Positions 47,387-54,941 of a stretch of DNA of 64,000 nt are shown piece by piece. The stretch comes from Thermoflexus sp. (GTDB lineage: Bacteria; Chloroflexota; Anaerolineae; Thermoflexales; Thermoflexaceae), in NCBI GenBank assembly GCA_025057635.1, contig JANXBD010000004.1, positions 1-64,000 of the forward strand, written 5' to 3'. Under the pieces are notes generated by a model. The model was not told where the DNA came from, did not search any database, and saw only the letters and a program-made list of their open reading frames with translations. A program made the position numbers and the translations under genes. Position 1 is the first letter of the stretch. The number at the start of each line of letters is the position of its first letter.

Positions 47387-47401
47387 CGGCCAACTTCCCA
47401 G

Positions 47402-48166
47402 TTATCCGGGCCAGATCAACCACCCAGCCTCCGGATGTCGGTCCACCCGCATTGGAATCTCATAAGCCGCTTCCAGCAGAGCCGGCCGAAGGACCTTCTC
47501 CACAGGGCCCAAAGCAAGGGCTCGGCCGCTTTTAAGCAGCAGAAGCTGATCACAAAAGCGGGCTGCTAAATGGAGATCGTGGATCGCCAGCACCCCGGCC
47601 ATCTTCTCCGCCTGCAACGTTTGACGGATCAACTGGAGAAGGCGGATCTGATATTTCAGATCCAAGTGGGCAAAGGCCTCATCTAGCAACAAGACGCGAG
47701 GCGTCTGAGCGAGAGCACGAGCGATGAGCAGGCGCTGACGCTCTCCTCCTGAAAGCATCCCTACCCGCTGTTCTGCGAAGGCTTGAGTCTCCGTCCGGAT
47801 CATCGCTTGCTCAATATGCATGCGATCCGCTTCGGAAAGCGTCGACAACCAAGAGAGATAGGGAGTGCGCCCGAAGCTCACCACCTCCTCCCCGGTGAAC
47901 GCTTCGGGTAGAGAGGCCCCCTGGGGCACCACGGCGATCCATCGGGCCCGCTGCTCAGGGGAAAGCCGATAAAGCGGCACATCCTCCCAGAAAATTGTGC
48001 CTCTCTGGATCGGGATCACGCCACTTAGGGCCCGAATGACTGTCGTCTTTCCGGCCCCGTTGGGACCGATCAACCCTAACACCTGTCCAGGCTCCACACA
48101 GAAGCTCAAGCCTGCGACAATCACTCGGTTCTCGTAAGCAACCTGCAGGTCCTCTACTCGGAGCAT
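47402..48166 (-). CDS. ABC transporter ATPase, iron-siderophore/cobalamin type, orphan
   Basis: 254 residues, FecE/BtuD-like. Walker A GPNGAGKT (34-41), Q-loop VVPQGASLPEAFT (about 79-91), signature LSGGERQRLL (about 138-147), Walker B VLLLDEAFAHLD (about 158-169) and switch His in IHDLHLA. The tail, with GPVEKVL near the end, fits the siderophore/B12 group. No permease or binding protein gene is next to it, so it must pair with components elsewhere. The start lacks a strong ribosome binding site. Confidence 0.88.
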   Translation of the reverse strand: MLRVEDLQVAYENRVIVAGLSFCVEPGQVLGLIGPNGAGKTTVIRALSGVIPIQRGTIFWEDVPLYRLSPEQRARWIAVVPQGASLPEAFTGEEVVSFGRTPYLSWLSTLSEADRMHIEQAMIRTETQAFAEQRVGMLSGGERQRLLIARALAQTPRVLLLDEAFAHLDLKYQIRLLQLIRQTLQAEKMAGVLAIHDLHLAARFCDQLLLLKSGRALALGPVEKVLRPALLEAAYEIPMRVDRHPEAGWLIWPG

Positions 48167-48279
48167 TCCGTGCTACACCACCCCTCGTGAAGGCCGCTCG
48201 TTCGAAGATTAACTTCATTCGATCGGATCGCTTTTGCGGCGCTTCCTTCAGCCTAGGCTTCCTGCCCGACACGATCAGA

Positions 48280-48768
48280 TCAGCCTGAACGGGATAAGAG
48301 CTCCTCGAACGTATGGATTTGATCAGGATTTAGCGACCGGATCAGACGCAGAAGGGCTTCAAAGCCCTCAGAAGTAATTCGGAAGACCGTGCCATGGCGA
48401 ATACGGAGAAACTCAAAGTGAGCGCGAGCGTGGGGGATCTGCTGCACTAGAAAGAGCGGGATGGGCTCGTGGAGCCTCGCGATAGGGAAAGGGGCTAAAT
48501 CAAATGTATCGTAAGGCCCTCCCTCGATCTCCGGGTAACCATCGGAAGCCAGACAGGCCAAGCCGATAATCCCCTCACCCGCCTGGTAGGCCACCACAAT
48601 ATCACCTCTGCGCATCTCTCGGATCCGCGCCCATGAGACCGGCGAACGAATCCACTCCCGACCTCCCCAGTTCCTTCCCTCTTCAGCCGGGTTCCGGAAG
48701 AAATCCAACCAGTGCCAACGCCCGACTGCAGCATTAGCGACCACCCACCATGCTCGGCGAGGATCCAT
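48280..48768 (-). CDS. EVE-domain protein
   Basis: 162 residues with the PUA-like EVE fold: WWVVANA at the N-terminus, GDIVVAYQAGEGIIGLA in the centre (about 55-71), and a closing RHGTVFRIT strand. EVE domains bind modified bases in DNA or RNA and are often found in defence or modification systems. Its neighbour is a DNA glycosylase, also a base-recognition protein, but no restriction genes are nearby. The start at 48768 is supported by the domain start and AAGAGG upstream. Confidence 0.82.
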   Translation of the reverse strand: MDPRRAWWVVANAAVGRWHWLDFFRNPAEEGRNWGGREWIRSPVSWARIREMRRGDIVVAYQAGEGIIGLACLASDGYPEIEGGPYDTFDLAPFPIARLHEPIPLFLVQQIPHARAHFEFLRIRHGTVFRITSEGFEALLRLIRSLNPDQIHTFEELLSRSG

Positions 48769-48922
48769 GGCCTCTTCTGTAGATTTCGCGGATACGAGAG
48801 AATGGAGCCATCCCTTCGCGCGTTCTGAAGCGTAGAAGCTGACTTCGGCAGCGTTCCCGAATTCCGATCTTCACCAGCCGACAGCCTCATTAGCCCGAGC
48901 ATGAAAATCCCAGATCATCCGG

Positions 48923-49543
48923 CTATCTCGACACCAATGGATGATCCCGAATATAGAACCGCCAAGGCCGGGTGCGAGCAAGGAGGTCTCCTCGCACCCG
49001 AATGCGAGGGCTGCTGGCCACCTGATCGTTGGGAATCGGTTTCCCCCACTCGACCCAGAGCTGGGAGTCCGGCGCGCAGAGGTCATGGCCGTTCAACGCC
49101 CGATGGATCCCCAGCCCAGCGCATACCCTGCCCGGGCCGCGAAGCCAGTCCTGAATCCGAATCCCACGTCGCCGCCGGGCGATCCACGAGAGGCCCTCCT
49201 CTGGCTCCAGAGCCCGAATCAAGATGGCAGCTGGGAAACCCTCTGGCTCGGTGACGATATTCAGACAGCAGTGCCGGCCGTAGAGCATGTAGACATAAAT
49301 ATGACCGGGGGGGCCGTACATGGCCGCATTGCGTGCAGTTCGACCGACGGAAGCATGAGAGGCAAGATCGTCCTCTCCGATGTAGGCCTCCACTTCGATG
49401 ATCCGCCCGGAGATCCGGTGCCCACGGATCAGACGCACCAGGCGCCGGCCCAACAGATCTCGCGCCACTTCCAAGGTGGGCCGCTCGAAGAAAGAACGGG
49501 GCAACCGCCTCATGGACTTCGAGACAGGCCGCCGAAGATCCAT
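48923..49543 (-). CDS. mpg: 3-methyladenine DNA glycosylase (AAG/MPG family)
   Basis: Excises alkylated and deaminated purines in base-excision repair. 206 residues. Family motifs: FFERPTLEVARDLLGR near 18-33, the catalytic Glu in GRIIEVEAYIGEDDLASHA (about 46-64), RNAAMYGPPGHIYVYMLYG (about 71-89) with the intercalating Tyr, and GPGRVCAGLGI (about 135-145). It begins 23 nt after the gene of the IGPS-like protein and is probably co-transcribed with it. ATG 49513 is an alternative start. Confidence 0.93.
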   Translation of the reverse strand: MDLRRPVSKSMRRLPRSFFERPTLEVARDLLGRRLVRLIRGHRISGRIIEVEAYIGEDDLASHASVGRTARNAAMYGPPGHIYVYMLYGRHCCLNIVTEPEGFPAAILIRALEPEEGLSWIARRRRGIRIQDWLRGPGRVCAGLGIHRALNGHDLCAPDSQLWVEWGKPIPNDQVASSPRIRVRGDLLARTRPWRFYIRDHPLVSR

Positions 49544-49566
49544 CGATCCATCCGCCTTGATTGTTT

Positions 49567-50397
49567 TTACGATCTAAAACCTAACTTGTGATATTGGATC
49601 ACCGGGTCATTAGCACCAAGCAAGGATTCCTCTAGGATCACCGCATGAAAGCCGAGGGCTCGAGCTTCCTCGATCTCCTGAGGGCTGGAGATGTCACCAG
49701 CTACTACGCGGATGGCAGCATCCGGAAGGAACGGACGCAACTTGGCGGGCAGGGCACGATCGATCTCGAAGGTTCGCCAATCTCGCCGCTGGACGATCAA
49801 AACCCTTAGGCCCGCCTTCCAAGCGGCTTCTATCTCGGTCTCCGTCCGAACCTCGGCTAACACCTCTAGTCTGTATTTGGCGGCGGTGGCCAAAAGATCC
49901 CGGAGCGCGGAGGGACTTAAGATCCCCAGATTGATCCAGATGGCATCTGCTCCAAAGGCCCGGGCCTCCAACACTTGGAAGGGATCGAGAAAGAAGTCAT
50001 GACAAATCAATGGAATGTTGATTCGCTGGCGGAACAAAGCCCGTTTCACTTCCATCAAGTGCCCCATACGGCCCTGATAGTAGCGGGCATCCGTCATCAC
50101 CGCGAAGGCAGCTACCCCATGGAAGGCGAAGGAGAGGGCAAGTCGAGCCGGATTATAGGTTGGGCGTAACAGGCCTTGAAAGGGAGCCGCCCGCATCAGG
50201 GCGACCACCGGCCGGAGTCGGCCCTGAGGATCCAGCAGGGCAGTTCGCAAAGCGATCGGGCTGGGCCACAGGCAGGCCAACAGGCGCAACGCTCCTTCGT
50301 TCAGAGCCCGTCGCCGCCTCGCCAACTCCCGCCGTTTATCCTCCAAGATCTGATCCAAGAAACGACCACGTCGTCGAGCTCGGTCCCAGGCACTCAC
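49567..50397 (-). CDS. indole-3-glycerol-phosphate synthase homologue with lost catalytic residues
   Basis: 276 residues with the full TrpC TIM barrel outline, including YYQG (107-110), DFFLDPFQVLEAR (134-146) and RDWRTFEID (205-213). The active site is not conserved: the IAEVKKASPSKG motif reads VALMRAAPFQG, with Ala66 and Met68 at the catalytic Glu and Lys; the CKDF Lys is His133 (ICHDF); INNRDL is VQRRDW; and SESGI is AGDIS (233-237). Only the AEV Glu182 remains. It is unlikely to be a working IGPS and no trp gene is nearby. It starts at GTG 50397 with a 4-nt GTGA overlap with the upstream gene, so they form an operon. Confidence 0.85.
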   Translation of the reverse strand: MSAWDRARRRGRFLDQILEDKRRELARRRRALNEGALRLLACLWPSPIALRTALLDPQGRLRPVVALMRAAPFQGLLRPTYNPARLALSFAFHGVAAFAVMTDARYYQGRMGHLMEVKRALFRQRINIPLICHDFFLDPFQVLEARAFGADAIWINLGILSPSALRDLLATAAKYRLEVLAEVRTETEIEAAWKAGLRVLIVQRRDWRTFEIDRALPAKLRPFLPDAAIRVVAGDISSPQEIEEARALGFHAVILEESLLGANDPVIQYHKLGFRS

Positions 50398-51290
50398 GAT
50401 ACTTTAGAGGAGCGTGAAGAGGATTTTGTCGCCCGCACCTTATAGGCCAGGTCCGTTTCTGTTCTCAAGCGCTGGTAGAGCGCGAGCAGATTGCGATGAT
50501 GCAACTGGGGAGCTAAACCGCCCAAGGCAATCCGCGAGATCCCACAGGTCTCGACATCCAACTCCCGCAAGGCTTCCCGAGACTTCCCCTGCTGCAGATA
50601 GCGCCAGACCTCCCGGGTGATGGTATTCAAATAGTTGATGCTCGTCTGGATGGCATCGGAAACCTCGCCACGCAGGATCGGCTCCCCATGACCAGGGACT
50701 AACGTTTCGATCTGAAATTCCCGAAAGCGCTGAAGCGTAGCGATCGCCTGCTCCACATCCCCATCCACAATATAGGGGATAGGCATCATCACATCCCCAG
50801 CGAAAAGGATCCGATCTTCACGAACATAAACGGCCAGCCCGTCCGAAGAATGACCGGGCGCATGGAATAGATGCAGAGTTTTATTCCCTAAGCGTAACAC
50901 TAGATCGCCTTCCTCTATCACCACATCTGGCAGGCGAAGGCTCAACGTAGCAAAAGCCGTGTCCTGGGCTATCGTCTCTCGAAGGGCTCGCTCTCCGTGC
51001 TCCTCCATACGCCTTCGACAAAGCGCGTGGGCGATCACGATCGCCTTAGGAAACAGACATGCGCCCAGCGTGTGATCGGTGTGATAATGGCTAAACACCA
51101 AATAAATCGGACGTCCCCCTGCTTCCCTCTCCACCAGTGCAATGATCTCTCGGGTCTCTTCGGGGAATGGAAGGGTGTCAATCACCACAACTCCATCGGA
51201 GGCAGAGATGACCCCTGCGTTCACCTGAGCATACAGATCGCTGGTGAAGACGTAGATGTCATCGGTGATCCGATCCCGCTGCATAGGCAA
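50394..51290 (-). CDS. metallo-beta-lactamase-fold hydrolase
   Basis: 298 residues. Di-metal motifs: HYHTDH (68-73), APGHSSDGL (about 141-149), FAGDVMMP (about 162-169) and PGHGEP (about 197-202). The C-terminal 80 residues are helical. This SoxH/quinoprotein-relay-like group hydrolyses varied esters and thioesters; the substrate is unknown. The start is TTG 51290 (GGAG at seven bases) or ATG 51284. It is first in the MBL, IGPS-like, glycosylase unit. Confidence 0.88.
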   Translation of the reverse strand: MPMQRDRITDDIYVFTSDLYAQVNAGVISASDGVVVIDTLPFPEETREIIALVEREAGGRPIYLVFSHYHTDHTLGACLFPKAIVIAHALCRRRMEEHGERALRETIAQDTAFATLSLRLPDVVIEEGDLVLRLGNKTLHLFHAPGHSSDGLAVYVREDRILFAGDVMMPIPYIVDGDVEQAIATLQRFREFQIETLVPGHGEPILRGEVSDAIQTSINYLNTITREVWRYLQQGKSREALRELDVETCGISRIALGGLAPQLHHRNLLALYQRLRTETDLAYKVRATKSSSRSSKVS

Positions 51291-51487
51291 ACGCTGTCTC
51301 CTCGGAAATCGACCGCTCCCCCCAGGTTCACTTTAGTATCATGAAGGGGAACTCCATGCTCGAGATTCTATTGATCATCTTCCGAACCGTCAACTAGTCC
51401 GTTCTCATGACGATCCCCAACGAATTCCAACGGGAGCTGCCGGTGTCTGATCAAGGATCGATCTGCTCTAAATCCGAGGAGGAGGGT

Positions 51488-52348
51488 ATGAAGATGCAAA
51501 CCGTGCTGATCACAGGAGCGAGCAGTGGGATCGGAGCGGCCACCGCTCGATGGCTGGCCCGCCAGGGGATGCGGGTTGTCCTCACCGCTCGGCGTCAGGA
51601 TCGTTTAGAGGCCCTAGCTCGGGAGATCCGCGCCCAGGGGGGGAGCGCTTTAACAATCCCAGCAGATCTAGCGGATCCATCGGCCCGCCGACGTTTAGTG
51701 CATCAGATCGAAGAGACATGGGGACCGGTGGAGGTTCTCGTGAATAATGCGGGCTTCGGTTATTACGCCACTTTAGAGGAAACCCCTTGGGAAGTGGTCG
51801 AGCGGATGTTTGCTGTGAACATCCTGGCGATGATTCATCTGGTTCAGCTTGTAGTGCCAGGCATGCGACGTTTAGGACGAGGACACATTATTAACATCGC
51901 CTCGGTGGCCGGATATATCTCTACGCCACCCCTTACGGTGTATTCCGCCACCAAGTTCGCTGTAGTCGGGCTTAGCGAGGGCCTGCGTCGCGAGCTCAAG
52001 CCCCATGGCATTCACGTAACTGTCATCAGCCCTGGCCCAGTGCGCACGGAGTTCGGACGAGTCGCTAGCGGGCTGGCGGTGGATCCCGGAGAGGTGCCGG
52101 GTGGGCTGCATCCTGAGGCCGTTGCTCGGGCGATCGCGCGGGCATTGCGCCGGCCCGTGCGCGAGATCGTGATCCCTGCTCGATATCGCCCAGCGATCTG
52201 GATCAACCGGGCGTTGCCCCGACTCGTCGATTGGGGCGCTGCTCGGCAGGGTCAGGCTTGGCTACGCCATATCGAGGAGGCACGTCGTCGTCATAAACGC
52301 GAAGCCAAAGAAACCGCCTTAAATGACCCCAATCGCTTAATCCCTTAG
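51488..52348 (+). CDS. short-chain dehydrogenase/reductase
   Basis: 286 residues from ATG 51488 (GGAGGAGGGT upstream). Classical SDR motifs: TGASSGIGA (8-16), NNAG (about 86-89), catalytic Ser in [10 protein letters not shown] and YSATK (about 155-159). Arg in LTARR after beta-2 suggests NADP preference. The tail is basic and may contact the membrane, as in acyl or sphinganine reductases of this group. The substrate is unknown. Its last 12 nt overlap the convergent HAD gene. Confidence 0.88.
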   Translation: MKMQTVLITGASSGIGAATARWLARQGMRVVLTARRQDRLEALAREIRAQGGSALTIPADLADPSARRRLVHQIEETWGPVEVLVNNAGFGYYATLEETPWEVVERMFAVNILAMIHLVQLVVPGMRRLGRGHIINIASVAGYISTPPLTVYSATKFAVVGLSEGLRRELKPHGIHVTVISPGPVRTEFGRVASGLAVDPGEVPGGLHPEAVARAIARALRRPVREIVIPARYRPAIWINRALPRLVDWGAARQGQAWLRHIEEARRRHKREAKETALNDPNRLIP

Positions 52349-53008
52349 ATCCCCATTCCGCTCCGAGAGCAAACGTTGGATCAACGGCTCAATCGCCAGG
52401 ATATCCGGCACTGAGAAGACCTCCTCATCTTCTTCTGAATCGCCATCCACGAGGATGGTGATCATGCCCAGTGCTCGCGCGGGGCGGAGATTACGAGTGG
52501 AGTCATCCACAAAGATACACTCTGGGCCCTGGGCGTTCAGATGCCGAAGGATCCGCCGGTAGGCCTCCGGATCCGGCTTGTTGGAATACTCCAAGCGGCG
52601 AACGTCTAAGATGATCGGGAAATGTGAGGCCACCCCCAGCCGCTCCAGCACCCGTCGGGCGTGCTCCTCACTGGCATTGGTGAAGATCACCTTCGTTAAA
52701 GGAATGCGGCTCAGCATTTGATCGAGGGCAGGATTAGGCTGGAGATACGCATCCAACGGCACATCATGAACATATGCGAGATAGTCCTCAGGATCAATTC
52801 GATATTCCTCCATCAGCCCTCGCATGGTAGTGCCGTAACGAGCGTAATATTCCCGCCGCAACGCTTCGGCGTGATCTGGAGAGAGGCCTAAGCGTTCCGT
52901 CATATATTGACCGATCCGCATGCTGATAAGATCCATCAAACCAGAGCGACGAGGATATAAGGTGTCGTCCAAGTCTAAAATTAGGTAGCGCAATCGGAGG
53001 CCGCCCAT
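52337..53008 (-). CDS. HAD-family hydrolase, pyrimidine 5'-nucleotidase-like
   Basis: 223 residues. Motif I DLDDTLYP (11-18) with the nucleophile Asp, motif II FTNAS (about 109-113), Lys of motif III in SNKPDPEAY (about 142-150) and motif [10 protein letters not shown] (about 165-172). The helical cap with FxxY-type residues resembles SDT1/PHM8 pyrimidine 5'-nucleotidases. The substrate is inferred. It shares its 3' end with the SDR gene (12-nt overlap). Confidence 0.88.
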   Translation of the reverse strand: MGGLRLRYLILDLDDTLYPRRSGLMDLISMRIGQYMTERLGLSPDHAEALRREYYARYGTTMRGLMEEYRIDPEDYLAYVHDVPLDAYLQPNPALDQMLSRIPLTKVIFTNASEEHARRVLERLGVASHFPIILDVRRLEYSNKPDPEAYRRILRHLNAQGPECIFVDDSTRNLRPARALGMITILVDGDSEEDEEVFSVPDILAIEPLIQRLLSERNGDLRD

Positions 53009-53410
53009 CTCCTACCCCACTTGAATCATTCTCATCCTTTCGGGGATATTTAGTTTACATCGGAACTGGGATTTCGCAAAAATTCAATCATCCATTGCAA
53101 TCCGTCCCCGCTCTAAGCCTTCTATTGATTTTTAAGAGTAAGATATAAACAAAAAGCTCCGATTGCGTTATCCGCTTTTAACGCTCCACAAGGCTGAGGG
53201 AAGCGGGGTATGCTGTTTCAAATCGACACTGCAGTCGAGACGTCACGTCGTCCCACAAGGTCTCAGATCGCTCCCTTCTTATCTCTAACTCGCAAATAAC
53301 AAAAGGGCCGTCAACAAGAGGGAAAAAGTCGTGGTCTTCTGGAACGGCTGAGGTTCTTCACGATGGGCGGAAAGGATCCGCCCCGATGTCACAACCCGTC
53401 TCCGGATGGA
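53009..53410. other. AT-rich intergenic region
   Basis: No gene or tRNA seen. The stretch at 53,040-53,180 is clearly AT-rich. A perfect 7-bp hairpin GGGCGGA/TCCGCCC at 53,365-53,383 lies 30 nt after the rimO stop and may assist its termination, although no T-run follows. Confidence 0.4.
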
Positions 53411-54817
53411 CTAGCGAGGGGAACCATTCGGAGGTGAAGAAGGGAAGGAAGTCTGCTCGTGAGCGGATAGAGAAGCCTCCACCACACCTATCAGGTCATA
53501 CGTCATGGCCCCAGTAATACGAACTGGGAGCAACTGACCAACTGGCCACTCCCCTTCCACCAGCACCAGCCCATCGATCTCAGGTGCATCCCGATAGGTC
53601 CGTCCAACGCTCAAGCCATCCCCCACGCCTTCGATCAGCACCTCCAGGGTCTTCCCCACCAGGGCCTGATTCTTGCGCAGGGAGATAGGTTGCTGAGCAG
53701 CCATCAACCGCTCATAACGTTCCCGCTTGATTTCCTCAGGGAGATGCCCAGGCTGCCGAGCCGAGGGGGTTTCCGGCTCATACGAATAGGTGAAACATCC
53801 GATCCGGTCGAACTCCAGATCCTGGATGAACCGAAGCAGCGTTTCGAATTCTTCCTCGGTCTCCCCGGGATAGCCCACGATGAAGGTGGTGCGGATGGCG
53901 ATATCGGGCATCGCCCTCCGGAGCTTCTCGATGGTGCGATAGACCCACCCAATGTTCGCCGGGCGACGCATCCGGCGCAGCACCGCGGGATGTCCATGCT
54001 GAAGCGGTAAATCGAGATAGTGCGCCACCTGCGGATAGCGGGCCATCGTCTCGATTAGACGGTCGGAGACAGCGCCGGGGTAGGCATACATCACCCGGAT
54101 CCACTTCACCTCTGGGACCTGCTGCACCAGGCCCTCGATCAGGATAGGCAGCCCATCCCGCATCCCGAGATCGTGACCGTAGTCCGTGGTGTCCTGCGCG
54201 ATCAGGATCAGCTCCCGCACCCCCCGATCGACTAGGCGACGGGCCTCCGCCCAGATGACCTCCGGCGGACGGCTGACAGCGGGGCCTTTAATGAGAGGAA
54301 TAGCGCAGAAAGCGCACGGACGGCGACAGCCGTCGGCGATCTTCAGATAGGCGCTGACCCCCTGCACCGCGGCCCGCAGCACACCCCGCTCCTCCCGGTG
54401 GATCGGCCCATCCTCTGGGATATGGAAGAGGGGCTCCGGAACTATGCGCCCTCGGAGCCTTTCAATGAACTCGAGGATGTCCATCCACCGCCGGGTGCCG
54501 ATTACCCCGTCGATCCCGGGCACCTCTTCCACCAGGCGGGCTCCCCAGCGCTGGGCGAGACATCCCGCCGCAATGAGCAACTGCCCCTTCTTCTTCCGCG
54601 CCGCCAGCTCCCGCAGGGCCCTCAGGGATTCCTGACGGGCGGCCTCGATGAAGCCACAGGTGTTCACAATGAGCACATCCGCCCGGACCGGTCGATCCAC
54701 CGATTCATACCCGGCCCTCTCCAACAATTCGGCCATGCCGGCGGAGTCCACTGCGTTCTTCGCACAGCCCATCGTAATCAGATAGTAGCGCTTGCTCGAT
54801 CCGGAGGTCTTGGACAT
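53411..54817 (-). CDS. rimO: ribosomal protein S12 methylthiotransferase RimO
   Basis: Radical-SAM enzyme that adds a methylthio group to an Asp of S12. 468 residues. The UPF0004 domain has cluster cysteines Cys18 (TMGCAKN), Cys54 (NTCGF) and Cys86 (AAGCLAQR); the radical-SAM cluster is Cys164-x3-Cys168-x2-Cys171 (CRRPCAFC); a TRAM domain closes the protein (about 385-450). KNAVDS and the IKG after the radical-SAM motif distinguish RimO from MiaB. Confidence 0.94.
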   Translation of the reverse strand: MSKTSGSSKRYYLITMGCAKNAVDSAGMAELLERAGYESVDRPVRADVLIVNTCGFIEAARQESLRALRELAARKKKGQLLIAAGCLAQRWGARLVEEVPGIDGVIGTRRWMDILEFIERLRGRIVPEPLFHIPEDGPIHREERGVLRAAVQGVSAYLKIADGCRRPCAFCAIPLIKGPAVSRPPEVIWAEARRLVDRGVRELILIAQDTTDYGHDLGMRDGLPILIEGLVQQVPEVKWIRVMYAYPGAVSDRLIETMARYPQVAHYLDLPLQHGHPAVLRRMRRPANIGWVYRTIEKLRRAMPDIAIRTTFIVGYPGETEEEFETLLRFIQDLEFDRIGCFTYSYEPETPSARQPGHLPEEIKRERYERLMAAQQPISLRKNQALVGKTLEVLIEGVGDGLSVGRTYRDAPEIDGLVLVEGEWPVGQLLPVRITGAMTYDLIGVVEASLSAHEQTSFPSSPPNGSPR

Positions 54818-54941
54818 TCCGCCTACTCTCGCATGAATATTCCGAATACAAATCCGAACAGCGAGGACAAAATCCTAGAGGGTCTGTGCCGTGTCAGCTG
54901 CGGATCGCATGGCCTCAACAAGCCATTTGGCTCGATTACAG

